In this document: positions 25,325 through 33,511 of the stretch, piece by piece
How the letters are laid out: every line of letters begins with the position of its first letter
Position numbering within the stretch: the first letter of the stretch is position 1
Virus record (IMG/VR): IMGVR_UViG_3300042448_001920
Span: 1-64,000 of that record
Direction: 5' to 3' (one strand)
DNA from: a virus
DNA length: 64,000 nucleotides
Made by a program: the position numbers and the translations under genes
The notes under the pieces: model-generated
Database searches by the model: none
What the model saw: the letters and a program-made list of their open reading frames with translations, nothing else
What the model was told of the DNA's origin: nothing

Positions 25325-26961
25325 TGTTTTATACAGCCCTAGATAAAAGTGAATATTTCGATTTAATCGTAACAAATGATTGCCGTGATTTCTATCGTGA
25401 TTATAGCGAATGTTATTTAATTGATATTAACGTTACAGCAGGTCTTTGCTCAACAACTGGAATATCACAATCAGAAGAGATTGAACTCGAGAATATAACT
25501 TTAAACGGTTATGATAATTTTTTCATAAACAACGGTGAGGTATCTAATATAAACAATTTCACTGGGGACACCATCGGTTACACGGTTAATGAAAATGTTG
25601 TTGTTAATGTTGATAAGGACCTAGTTTATGTTATTGAAACAGGTGATACATTTTGTTTTCACGAAATATCTGGTTACAGTGGTAATTATTGTTATGAAAT
25701 TGATCATTTAAGGGTTGATAATGGTGTTTATTATAACAAATTAAATGGTGGTTTTTATCAAGGTTTTTATAAAATTTTTGGTGAAAATGTTGAATGGTAT
25801 CCAGCTAGAGCTAAAATGGGTTGGACCGTTGATATGGTTGTTCATTTTCCAATGGATTTAACAGGTTCAACTGGAACTAGTGGCACCTCTGGAACATCTG
25901 GGTCTTCAGGATCTAACGGTACCTCTGGAACATCAGGTTCCTCAGGATCATTCGGATCTTCTGGGTCTTCTGGTGTTTGTTTAACGTTAAATGACACATA
26001 CCCAAATAACAGTGGTTTTGTTTTTTATTTAGGTACTAGAGCTGAAAATAAATTTGCCGACAAAACTGATGTTGAAATACAAAGATTTGAGGATAACTAC
26101 AATGTTGTGCCACTAAACACACAAAACCTATTTACATATAATAATTTAATAAGTTTGGATGGTTTAACAAATTATGTCGGTTATTTTAATTACTATAATG
26201 GTTTAATGTATACTGGTAGAAATTATACAGTTGACTCACAACCACTACAGTATCATCAAGAATATAGTGATTTAACATATAACGCTTTTGGTATTAGAGT
26301 TACAAATGACGGTAGAATTGGGTATAGAACAATATACCCAACCGATATTTGCTATACTGGTGTAACACAAGAAGTTAGCGGTATAACAAATAATTCATTC
26401 ATTATGGATCCAACCGATGACTGCGTTAATTATACAAGAGCATTAATCGTTACAAAGTATTTTACTATAGAAGAATGTTACACCAAAAACCCAGTAATTG
26501 ATGTAACCGAAAATAAGTTTTTAAATATAACTGGTGTATTTGAAAGAGATTTTGCGTATGGAAATAATTGCCAGTTAAAATACGGTGATTATAAAAAAGG
26601 TACGTTCTCAATTTATCTTAACGGGTTTTTAGTTTTTAGAAATCGTAATTTTGTTGAGGTTATACCTCATGAATTAGATACCGAAGCTAAATATCAAGAG
26701 GGTGTTCCATTTAACATTTCATTTGGTGGTGGAACCCAAAGTTTGATCGACACTGTGGTATTTGATAAAACAAAAGTTATGGGTACTGTTTTAGAAAGAT
26801 TTTTTGCTGGTACATTTTTAGGTGGGGTGAAATCTATTAAGATGTATTGTGTACCTTTGTATACGGTTGAAATCAAAAAAAATGTTTTAAATATAGCTAG
26901 TTTATATAATTTACCAATAATAAAAGGTGGTAGACAGATATTTATAAAAAATAGATTCTAA
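25324..26961 (+). CDS. Fibre-like virion protein with Gly-X-Y linker (545 aa)
   Basis: A 38-residue stretch of Gly-X-Y triplets made of G, S, T, N and F (residues 181-218) separates an N-terminal domain of about 180 residues from a C-terminal domain of about 330 residues. Such proline-free Gly-Thr-Ser/Gly-Ser-Ser linkers are common in tail and head fibres of Bacteroidota phages. The flanking domains are rich in Y, N, G and aromatic residues, typical of beta-structured virion proteins. Translationally coupled to the gp13-like gene, so it may be a neck or whisker-like fibre. Function is inferred. Confidence 0.65.
   Translation: MFYTALDKSEYFDLIVTNDCRDFYRDYSECYLIDINVTAGLCSTTGISQSEEIELENITLNGYDNFFINNGEVSNINNFTGDTIGYTVNENVVVNVDKDLVYVIETGDTFCFHEISGYSGNYCYEIDHLRVDNGVYYNKLNGGFYQGFYKIFGENVEWYPARAKMGWTVDMVVHFPMDLTGSTGTSGTSGTSGSSGSNGTSGTSGSSGSFGSSGSSGVCLTLNDTYPNNSGFVFYLGTRAENKFADKTDVEIQRFEDNYNVVPLNTQNLFTYNNLISLDGLTNYVGYFNYYNGLMYTGRNYTVDSQPLQYHQEYSDLTYNAFGIRVTNDGRIGYRTIYPTDICYTGVTQEVSGITNNSFIMDPTDDCVNYTRALIVTKYFTIEECYTKNPVIDVTENKFLNITGVFERDFAYGNNCQLKYGDYKKGTFSIYLNGFLVFRNRNFVEVIPHELDTEAKYQEGVPFNISFGGGTQSLIDTVVFDKTKVMGTVLERFFAGTFLGGVKSIKMYCVPLYTVEIKKNVLNIASLYNLPIIKGGRQIFIKNRF
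25864..25977 (+). repeat. Gly-X-Y triplet repeat coding for a fibre linker
   Basis: Thirteen consecutive codon triplets beginning with glycine, mostly GTS and GSS, in frame within the fibre-like gene. Confidence 0.9.
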
Positions 26962-27362
26962 TGGTATTTAGTATAAGACAAAACGCAACATTACCTATTT
27001 TGAAAATGAAAGTTTTCAGAGATGGACGCAATGATTTTAGACGTTTCGAGGAATTAATCGAAAATTGTGTCGCAACATTTGCGATGAAAGACGAAAAAAC
27101 GGGTATATATAAAGTTGCTAATAAAGCAGCGACAATTGCGCTTGAAAACCCATGTGATGAAAATGGTTATAAACACTACATCATAACGTACCAATTTACC
27201 AAAGATGATACGGATAAACCTGGAATTTTTCTGGGTGAGTTTAAATTAACGCTATTTGATTTAGCTAATCCAACCCAAGTTTACGGTGAATTAATCGCAC
27301 CAATTCAAGAGGAACTATATATTCATATTCTCGATTCTTTTGTAAAAACAGACGTTATTTAA
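26961..27362 (+). CDS. Small virion-associated protein (133 aa)
   Basis: Not recognised. The start overlaps the stop of the fibre-like gene by one base, so it is translated with it. The sequence has alternating strands (VFSIRQNATLPILKMKVF, YKHYIITYQFT, GIFLGEFKLTLFD) typical of a beta-sandwich like the N-terminal domains of phage baseplate or fibre-upper proteins. An accessory or attachment domain for the fibre is plausible. The gene ends 10 nt before the PolB promoter. Confidence 0.65.
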   Translation: MVFSIRQNATLPILKMKVFRDGRNDFRRFEELIENCVATFAMKDEKTGIYKVANKAATIALENPCDENGYKHYIITYQFTKDDTDKPGIFLGEFKLTLFDLANPTQVYGELIAPIQEELYIHILDSFVKTDVI

Positions 27363-27370
27363 TTTTTTTT

Positions 27371-27401
27371 TTTGCTTTTACCGTTTTTATACTTATATTT
27401 G
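27371..27401 (+). promoter_or_regulatory. Bacteroidota-type promoter TTTG-N19-TATATTTG for PolB
   Basis: TTTG at 27371, exactly 19 nt, TATATTTG at 27394. This matches the known primary sigma factor promoter of Bacteroidota. The ATG is 18 nt after the -7 element, giving a very short leader with no Shine-Dalgarno. Confidence 0.8.
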
Positions 27402-27418
27402 TGCCAAAATAATAAAAT

Positions 27419-30400
27419 ATGGCCGAATACAAGATTTCCCTTGAAGAGATAGAAAAGTTTTTAAATGGGCACGATGATGAAAAATACATCGTGAATGTTG
27501 AGTATGATGCCGAAACTAATCTGATCCATAAGATTAAACAGGACCCAGAGAGGGGTAATTATGTTGAAACAGAGCCTCTGTTGGCTTTTATGTGGATTAA
27601 AAACCTTAACAAGATTAAGGAAATAGTTAATTTTTACGGAAATAGTGATTCAAAAATCAAAGCCGCTAGACAAAGATACGGCATTGAAATCAAATCTTTA
27701 GGTGGGGATCACCCTAAATTAATTGATGGTTATAAATATTTGGTAACTTGTAACCAGGGTCAAAAAAGAATGTTAGAGTTCTTTAGAGAGGGTGGTATTT
27801 TTGTCTATGATACTAGACATGATATTAAATCACATTTTTTGATGTTATCACCTGTTGAGCAGTATTTTATACACACTGGTAAAAGATTATTTAAAGGGTT
27901 TGAGGAGTATGATGAAATCCACAAATTCATATTTGACTTAGAGACAACAGGTTTAGATCCAGCAATCAACCGTATTTTTTTAATTGGTATCTACACTAAC
28001 TTAGGTGTTAGAGAAATCATACCCATTGAAGATAATGATGAGTCTGAAAGACAAGGTATTATAAAATTCTTTGAGAAAATCAATGAGATTAAACCAACAA
28101 TTATTGCTGGATATAATAGTGCAAACTTTGACTGGCCATTCTTCTTTAAAAGATGTGAAATTCTCGGGTTAAATATTCAGGATATTGCTATAACACTAAA
28201 AGTTGGTGAATTAATCAACAACAAAGATAGCATGTTAAAATTGGGTAATGAGGTTGAAAACTACACCCAAACTAATATGTTCGGTTACAGTGTGATTGAC
28301 ATTATCCACTCCGCTAGACGTGCCCAAGCTATCGATTCTAGTATGAAATCTGTTGGTTTGAAGTATGTTTGTAAGTACAACAAGATCGCTAAAAAGAATC
28401 GTGTTTACATTGTTGGCGATAAAATCGGTGATACTTGGTATTCTGAAAGCAAGTTTTATTTTGATGATAGAACGGGCGCATACGCTAAAACAAAACCCGC
28501 TTTAGAGTTTATGGATTACATTCGCAGAGAAGATATCCAAGCTAATCCAGATAAAGTTTTTGTTTTTGGTGATAACATGATAAGACAGGGACTTGGTGGC
28601 CAGGCTAAAGAAATGCGTGGTGAACCAAATGTTATTGGTATTGTAACTAAACATACACCAGAATCAAACCCAGAGTCTTATTTTAATGACAAAGATTTTG
28701 AGGATATTAAAAAACATATCGATGCCGATGTTAATCAAATAATCGAAAAGATTAAACAGGGTAAAACAATTGTCTTCCCTAAAATGGGTATTGGTACAGG
28801 TTTGGCTCAATTAGATATGCGAGCACCAAAAACATTCAAATACCTAGTTGGTTTATTACGTGCATTACGTGAATATATTAATACATTTCAAGAGGTTGAT
28901 GGTAGATACATCGTTGAGCGTTACCTGATTGATGACTTATGGGAGACCATGGAAGTTGACGATGTTTATAATCAATCATCATTCTTGTTGGCTAAATTAG
29001 TACCAACAACATACCAAAGGGTATCAACTATGGGTACCGCTGGTTTGTGGAAACTACTGATGATGACATATTCATTTGAAAATGATTTGGCCATACCAGT
29101 ATCTGATGTTAAAAGAGATTACACTGGTGGTTTATCGAGATTGTTTAAGGTCGGTTACTCAACGACTTTAAGAAAGATGGACTACAATTCACTTTACCCA
29201 GCTATTCAGTTGGCCCATGATGTATTCCCAGCTGTTGATGTTAACGGTGCGATGAAATCGATGTTAAAGTATTTCCACACTGAACGTTTTAAAGCCAAAA
29301 ATTTGGCTAGTAAATACAAAAAAGAAGGTAACTATCAGTTAGCTGACAAATACAAACGTAAGCAGTTACCACTTAAGATCTTCATTAACTCAATGTTCGG
29401 TGCCTTGGGAGCACCTATGGCTTTCCAATGGGCTGAGATTGATGTCAGCGAACGTATTACATGTACGGCAAGGCAATACCTTAGACTCATGGTCACATTT
29501 TTCCTTAAACGAGGTTACACACCCTTGGTACTTGATACGGATGGTGTGAACTTCATGGCCCCTAAGAATGGTGAACCATTTACTTATGTAGGTAAAGGTT
29601 TTAATGATGAGGTTGAGGCTGGTAAAGAATATAAAGGTGTCAAAGCTGTTGTGGCTGAATTTAATGATACGTACATGCGTGGTGAAATGGGTCTTGGTTT
29701 GGATGGTATTTGGCCAGCAACCATAAACTTATCAAGAAAAAACTACGCTTTATTAGAAGATGATGGAACGATCAGTTTAACTGGTAACAGTATTAAATCA
29801 AAAGCTATGCCCGTTTATATCGAAGAATTTTTAGGTAAGGGTATGAAAATGTTATTAAATGGACATGGTTACGATTTCGTACAATATTACTATGAATATG
29901 CTGAAAAGGTGTGTAATAAGCAAATACCGTTATCTAAAATCGCCACAAAATCTAGGGTTAAGAAATCAATAAACGCTTACATAAATCGTGGTGGTGATAA
30001 AAACGGTAAACAATTGGCTAAACAAGCCCACATGGAATTAGCTATTAAACATAACCTAGATGTTAACCTTGGTGATACAATTTATTACGTTAATAACGGT
30101 AAAACTAAATCACACGGAGATGCCCAGGAAGATAAAAACGGTGAAATGTATGCTACATTAGTACCGAATGACATTATCGAAAACCAACCAGATTATATTG
30201 GTGAATACAATGTACCAAAATATTTGGAAGCTTTAAATAAAAAAGTTGAGCCTTTGTTAGTTGCTTTCCCACTTGAAGTTAGAGATAAAATCCTAATTAA
30301 AAAATCTGGTGAAAGAACAATGTTCTTAAAATCTGAGTTAGAATTAGTGAATGATCAACCAACAGATATTGAAGATCAGGATACTTTGGAAGAATTTTTT

Positions 30401-30517
30401 ACACCGTCCCAAATGGAAAAAGAATTCTGGGCTAAAATGGATTATGAATCAGACTATTGGTTTTCTGACGAAATAACATTCAAAATACCTGGTTTAGATG
30501 AAGAATTTACAGTTTAG
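27419..30517 (+). CDS. Family B DNA polymerase with an inserted macro-like domain (1032 aa)
   Basis: Exonuclease motifs: Exo I FDLETTG (D173, E175), Exo II AGYNSANFDWPFF, Exo III in the YSVIDIIHSARR region. Polymerase motifs: A D588-YNSLYP, B KIFINSMFG (N657), C D706-T-D-G. Between exonuclease and palm, about residues 366-489, lies a separate domain with VFVFGDN (380-386), GLGGQAKEMRGEPN and FPKMGIGTGLA. These motifs define a family of small stand-alone phage proteins with a macro-like look. The flanks (TGAYAKTKPALEF before, FQEVDGRYIVERYL after) are ordinary PolB sequence, and no intein end motifs are seen, so the domain is retained in the mature enzyme. Host-type early promoter upstream. 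Confidence 0.95.
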   Translation: MAEYKISLEEIEKFLNGHDDEKYIVNVEYDAETNLIHKIKQDPERGNYVETEPLLAFMWIKNLNKIKEIVNFYGNSDSKIKAARQRYGIEIKSLGGDHPKLIDGYKYLVTCNQGQKRMLEFFREGGIFVYDTRHDIKSHFLMLSPVEQYFIHTGKRLFKGFEEYDEIHKFIFDLETTGLDPAINRIFLIGIYTNLGVREIIPIEDNDESERQGIIKFFEKINEIKPTIIAGYNSANFDWPFFFKRCEILGLNIQDIAITLKVGELINNKDSMLKLGNEVENYTQTNMFGYSVIDIIHSARRAQAIDSSMKSVGLKYVCKYNKIAKKNRVYIVGDKIGDTWYSESKFYFDDRTGAYAKTKPALEFMDYIRREDIQANPDKVFVFGDNMIRQGLGGQAKEMRGEPNVIGIVTKHTPESNPESYFNDKDFEDIKKHIDADVNQIIEKIKQGKTIVFPKMGIGTGLAQLDMRAPKTFKYLVGLLRALREYINTFQEVDGRYIVERYLIDDLWETMEVDDVYNQSSFLLAKLVPTTYQRVSTMGTAGLWKLLMMTYSFENDLAIPVSDVKRDYTGGLSRLFKVGYSTTLRKMDYNSLYPAIQLAHDVFPAVDVNGAMKSMLKYFHTERFKAKNLASKYKKEGNYQLADKYKRKQLPLKIFINSMFGALGAPMAFQWAEIDVSERITCTARQYLRLMVTFFLKRGYTPLVLDTDGVNFMAPKNGEPFTYVGKGFNDEVEAGKEYKGVKAVVAEFNDTYMRGEMGLGLDGIWPATINLSRKNYALLEDDGTISLTGNSIKSKAMPVYIEEFLGKGMKMLLNGHGYDFVQYYYEYAEKVCNKQIPLSKIATKSRVKKSINAYINRGGDKNGKQLAKQAHMELAIKHNLDVNLGDTIYYVNNGKTKSHGDAQEDKNGEMYATLVPNDIIENQPDYIGEYNVPKYLEALNKKVEPLLVAFPLEVRDKILIKKSGERTMFLKSELELVNDQPTDIEDQDTLEEFFTPSQMEKEFWAKMDYESDYWFSDEITFKIPGLDEEFTV

Positions 30518-30541
30518 TTGAAATATTACCCAAATCACCGA

Positions 30542-30549
30542 TATTTATA
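30542..30549 (+). promoter_or_regulatory. Late-promoter-like motif TATTTATA
   Basis: GATATTTATAG, 20 nt before the ATG at 30562, at the head of the small-gene cluster 30562-33439. Confidence 0.65.
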
Positions 30550-30561
30550 GTAAAATATTGG

Positions 30562-31134
30562 ATGGAAACTAATAAAGACATAAACGAATTTATTGACGCA
30601 GATGGGGATATAATTACTGGTGATAAAAGACATATTGATTATGTTAACACCACTAAAAAAACAACTGATGCTACAATTTTAATGACCAGACAACCATTCG
30701 TCTTCCAAAATTATAGAAGATACTATGGTGAGTCTGTCTTACCTTTTAATAATGAGGCTGATTTGTGTAAAGAAAACCCTAAAAAATTCTATGAGTTTTT
30801 AGAAAAAAAGGGTATGGAACATACTTTTGAGGATTACTTTACTGAAGTAAAGCCAAGAAAAGATGTTAAACCAGTTATTGATCCAAAAGATAAATTAAAA
30901 GAGATTGCGAAAGAAAAAGCATTTAAAATGCTTGAAGATCTTCTTTCCAAGAAAAAAGATAGTGACTATCTTATATCTAAAGATATGCCAACAACTATCG
31001 AAGAAATCAAAGATAAAGAAAAATTACTTTTCGATAAATTCGATAAAATACTAGAATTTTTTAAAGAAAATTTAAGCGAGGGTGAGAAAAAGATATTATT
31101 ATCTTATTTTGAAAATTCATTAAAAAATGGGTAA
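30562..31134 (+). CDS. Unknown acidic/lysine-rich protein (190 aa)
   Basis: No family recognised. The N-terminal 80 residues include a motif with aromatic residues (MTRQPFVFQNYRRYYGESV); the C-terminal half is predicted helical, highly charged and probably coiled-coil (KEIAKEKAFKMLEDLLSKKK). First gene of an operon driven by a late motif, so probably a virion or assembly protein. Its stop overlaps the next start by 8 nt. Confidence 0.65.
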   Translation: METNKDINEFIDADGDIITGDKRHIDYVNTTKKTTDATILMTRQPFVFQNYRRYYGESVLPFNNEADLCKENPKKFYEFLEKKGMEHTFEDYFTEVKPRKDVKPVIDPKDKLKEIAKEKAFKMLEDLLSKKKDSDYLISKDMPTTIEEIKDKEKLLFDKFDKILEFFKENLSEGEKKILLSYFENSLKNG

Positions 31135-31621
31135 GAATTCAAAATTATATGAAGTAAACTCAAAACTTATCGGTATGTCTTATGATATACCAGATGAGAT
31201 TTTAATTCATATTAAAAATACATTAGAAAAATTTAAAGATCATAAAACGGTTAAAGGTTACAAAAGAGCTAATTTTTTGGTGAATAACCCAAACCAGCCT
31301 TATGTTAATTTAGCTATGATCAAATCATATTTTGATAATGTAAATAAGGATGAGGTTAACCCAATTGAATACGCTTTAAATGGTGGCGATGTGTTAAATG
31401 TTTGGGTTCAGGATCTTATAAAAAGAGAAAAAGAAAGAGTTGAGGGTAGTAAAGTTGCGAGAACAAACGCTGGTATGAAAGGTCAATATAGAAAAGATTC
31501 CGAAGGTAATGATTTTGATACCAGTTTGGATGATAGAATTATGGATACCCCAGATATAATGTTTAATAGTGCATTATTAGAAGATATTAATAGAATAAAA
31601 AATTTAATAAATAAAATTTAA
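31127..31621 (+). CDS. Unknown helical protein (164 aa)
   Basis: Not recognised. Mostly helical, with VKGYKRANFLVNNPNQPYVNLAMIKSYFDN and a C-terminal segment containing a basic GMKGQYRKDS followed by an acidic stretch. Overlaps the upstream gene by 8 nt and precedes the next by 2 nt, so it is part of the same late operon. A similar Y-x-x-x-NxLxGGDxLNxW pattern occurs in uncharacterised proteins of large phages, which I cannot name. Confidence 0.65.
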   Translation: MGKNSKLYEVNSKLIGMSYDIPDEILIHIKNTLEKFKDHKTVKGYKRANFLVNNPNQPYVNLAMIKSYFDNVNKDEVNPIEYALNGGDVLNVWVQDLIKREKERVEGSKVARTNAGMKGQYRKDSEGNDFDTSLDDRIMDTPDIMFNSALLEDINRIKNLINKI

Positions 31622-31623
31622 TC

Positions 31624-31887
31624 ATGGCTGACAATATTTTAAAAGTACCAGCATCAGAGCAATTAAGACAAATTGCTTTTGAAGAAAGAGAGGGTAAATT
31701 AATACCCGTTAACGAATATAAACCAAACGCTTTTGAGTATAGCGCAACAAACCCTAACGCACTTAGTGGTGACGCTAAAGGTAAAGGTGATATCGGTAAC
31801 ACTACTGATGTTGAAGAAAGATCAAAGTTAATTGCTGTTAATAATTATAAAGATAGTAACACATATCCAGATTCATCTGTAGTTTAA
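31624..31887 (+). CDS. Small unknown protein (87 aa)
   Basis: Not recognised. An N-terminal helix (SEQLRQIAFEEREGKLIPVNEYK) is followed by a glycine- and aspartate-rich disordered segment, and the motif KLIPVNEYK is echoed by KLIAVNNYK 45 residues later, a weak internal duplication. Starts 2 nt after the upstream stop; same operon. Confidence 0.6.
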   Translation: MADNILKVPASEQLRQIAFEEREGKLIPVNEYKPNAFEYSATNPNALSGDAKGKGDIGNTTDVEERSKLIAVNNYKDSNTYPDSSVV

Positions 31888-31899
31888 TTTTTTCCATTT

Positions 31900-32478
31900 A
31901 TGCTTATTATTGAACAAAACGAAAATGAAAAGTTGTCCTTATTACGTCAAGCGATTGAAAATAAGGTAGAAATTTCATTTTGGTATAGAGGTATCAAAGT
32001 TAGCGACCCTAAAAATAAAAAGTACACCAAACAAAACTGGAGATTTGCCCAACCAACCGATTTAGGTAAAAGCAAGGGTGATGGTAACAGATGGATGTTA
32101 AGGGCGTACCAAAAAAGCGGGGCTAGCAATACCAATAATAGAGCATGGAAGACATTTTTAGTGGATGAAATGAATAATATAACGCTTTTAGGTGGCGATG
32201 ACAAGGCAGCTATATTAAGTAAGTATGGTTATTTTGATAAACCAGACGGGTCTGGATTCAACCTAAGCGGAGATAAAAAAATGGTTAATGATAAACCAGA
32301 AATTAAAATAGATATAAACAAAAAAAGACCAGAAAATAAACCAGAAGAAAAGCCAGTTGAACCTCAACCACAAGGACAACCTCAAGGACAAAATGTCCCA
32401 GAGACCCCAAATGATGAGGAGCCAATAACTGAACATAGTTCTGGATTCTTAAAATGGATTTATAATATATATGGATAA
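31900..32478 (+). CDS. WYL-domain-like protein with Pro/Gln-rich linker (192 aa)
   Basis: Residues about 10-105 have the WYL pattern: VEISFWYRG, then R-x-x-x-P-T-D-L-G (RFAQPTDLG), then RWMLRAYQ and a final WKTFLVDEMNNITLL. WYL domains bind nucleic acid or nucleotide ligands and are best known from bacterial regulators and some CRISPR and defence proteins. No DNA-binding helix-turn-helix is attached; instead a proline/glutamine linker (about 142-170, with repeated QGQPQGQ) leads to a short aromatic C-terminus (FLKWIYNIYG). It lies in a late operon, so a virion or late regulatory role is more likely than classic repression. The ends overlap the next gene by 8 nt. Confidence 0.6.
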   Translation: MLIIEQNENEKLSLLRQAIENKVEISFWYRGIKVSDPKNKKYTKQNWRFAQPTDLGKSKGDGNRWMLRAYQKSGASNTNNRAWKTFLVDEMNNITLLGGDDKAAILSKYGYFDKPDGSGFNLSGDKKMVNDKPEIKIDINKKRPENKPEEKPVEPQPQGQPQGQNVPETPNDEEPITEHSSGFLKWIYNIYG

Positions 32479-33079
32479 TCAAGATAAAGCGGCTTTATTA
32501 GCACAAGGAATTGCTAAAGCTAGAATGGTAATGGAAAAAGTTGAAGCCAATACAGGTGGTAGAATGGCTCAGGATAGAGGTGTGTCATCTATGAACAGAG
32601 AAATGTACTCTGATAATTATGAGGAACGTGAACCAGAGTATTTATCAGAAGAACAAGTTGCGGCTAGAACAAGAAATGCCGCTGGTAACGTACCCAAAAA
32701 CACTATGAGAAATTTAGCAACATCAAAAATGCCAAAAGAAATACTACAATCGTTTATGGAAAACCCAATTGTTGACCCAACGGTTCCAGTTGGAATGGAT
32801 AGTTTAATGGAACATGTGGCTAAAACACAACCTAAAATGAAACAAATTGAAGAAATGGCTCAACCAAGACATACTCCGCAGGCACCACAAAATCAAGCGG
32901 TTACAATGGATAGAGAATTAATCGAATATATCATTAAAAAAACTGTTGAGACGGTTCTTGAAGAACAAGCTAAAAAAACCAGTATTGACGAAAATTTTCA
33001 AATTAAAATAGGAGATAAAATATTTGGTGGTAAATTAAATGTTTTAAAAGAAAGTAATAATAAAACAAATAAAAAGTAA
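32471..33079 (+). CDS. Unknown helical, glutamine/methionine-rich protein (202 aa)
   Basis: Not recognised. The sequence has an N-terminal helix (LAQGIAKARMVMEKVEA), a low-complexity middle rich in M, P, Q and E, and a C-terminal helix (RELIEYIIKKTVETVLEEQAKK) followed by a short strand region (FQIKIGDKIFGGKLNVLKES). This C-terminal helix plus hairpin resembles oligomerisation tails seen in phage head accessory proteins. Part of the late operon from 30562. Confidence 0.6.
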   Translation: MDNQDKAALLAQGIAKARMVMEKVEANTGGRMAQDRGVSSMNREMYSDNYEEREPEYLSEEQVAARTRNAAGNVPKNTMRNLATSKMPKEILQSFMENPIVDPTVPVGMDSLMEHVAKTQPKMKQIEEMAQPRHTPQAPQNQAVTMDRELIEYIIKKTVETVLEEQAKKTSIDENFQIKIGDKIFGGKLNVLKESNNKTNKK

Positions 33080-33084
33080 AAACT

Positions 33085-33252
33085 ATGAAAAAAGAACAAT
33101 TATTAGGTGTTGTACGTCACGTATTAACATTTGTTGGTGGTATTTTAATCGCTAATGGTTTAGCCAACGAAGCTTTATCACAAGAGCTTGTTGGTGCAAC
33201 AATAACTTTGATCGGTGGTATCTGGTCAATTGTAGAAAAAAACAAAAAATAA
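33085..33252 (+). CDS. Holin-like small membrane protein (55 aa)
   Basis: MKKEQLLGVVRHVLTFVGG... has two hydrophobic stretches (about residues 9-24 and 35-50) separated by a short polar hairpin (NEALSQE) and ends in a lysine-rich tail (EKNKK). This size and layout match small two-helix phage holins. No endolysin is visible next to it. It sits between the late operon and the glycan island, with 5 nt from the upstream stop and 1 nt to the next start. Membrane topology is inferred; other small phage membrane proteins look alike. Confidence 0.65.
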   Translation: MKKEQLLGVVRHVLTFVGGILIANGLANEALSQELVGATITLIGGIWSIVEKNKK

Positions 33253-33253
33253 G

Positions 33254-33439
33254 ATGAGTAACGTAGTTAAATTTTGTAAAAACAAATGTTGCCCAGTTAT
33301 TGAAGTACAAGAAAATGCAATTGTATTAGGTGACAAAGAAGGCCCAGAAGGTATAACAACATGGACTAAAAACCAATTTGCTGACTTTGTTGAGGCGGCT
33401 AAAGAAGGTAAATTTGATGAGATCATCAATGAAAATTAA
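33254..33439 (+). CDS. Small cysteine-containing protein (61 aa)
   Basis: Three cysteines near the N-terminus (CKNKCC) precede a compact beta-like segment, VIEVQENAIVLGDKEGPEGITTWTKNQFADFVEAAKEGKFDE. The order (strand, D-x-x-x-P-x-G, T-x-x-x-F-x-x-F, K-x-G-x-F-D) recalls the DUF397 fold of actinobacteria, but length is too short to be sure. Last gene of the late operon; two inverted repeats follow, the second being a terminator. Confidence 0.55.
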   Translation: MSNVVKFCKNKCCPVIEVQENAIVLGDKEGPEGITTWTKNQFADFVEAAKEGKFDEIINEN

Positions 33440-33458
33440 TTGTTAAAAATTTTAACAA
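33440..33458. repeat. Perfect inverted repeat with 1-nt centre
   Basis: TTGTTAAAA, one A, TTTTAACAA. It begins at the stop codon of the preceding gene and precedes the terminator/promoter block of the glycan island; a candidate regulator binding site. Confidence 0.5.
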
Positions 33459-33468
33459 AAAACTAATG

Positions 33469-33498
33469 ATGGGGAATTTGACATTCCCCATTTTTTTT
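33469..33498 (+). terminator. Intrinsic terminator overlapping the glycan-island promoter
   Basis: Nine-base-pair stem ATGGGGAAT / ATTCCCCAT, 5-nt loop, then eight T. The -33 TTTG of the following promoter lies in the stem/loop and the -7 element begins right after the T run. Confidence 0.85.
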
Positions 33499-33507
33499 GT
33501 ATATTTG
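33477..33507 (+). promoter_or_regulatory. Bacteroidota-type promoter TTTG-N19-TATATTTG for the glycan island
   Basis: TTTG at 33477, 19 nt, TATATTTG at 33500. The ATG at 33512 is only 4 nt after the -7 element, which predicts a leaderless mRNA. Confidence 0.8.
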
Positions 33508-33511
33508 TGAT

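Noticed and set aside
25864-25977. True collagen-like domain
   Set aside because: Gly-X-Y triplets are present but with no proline and only about 13 units; a flexible fibre linker is the better reading.
27900-28960. Intein in the DNA polymerase
   Set aside because: The extra segment lacks the N-terminal Cys/Ser block and the terminal His-Asn motif of inteins and matches a stand-alone phage domain instead.
33497-33511. Upstream TTG start for the kinase gene
   Set aside because: It would lie inside the -7 promoter element; the ATG at 33512 begins the conserved kinase N-terminus.
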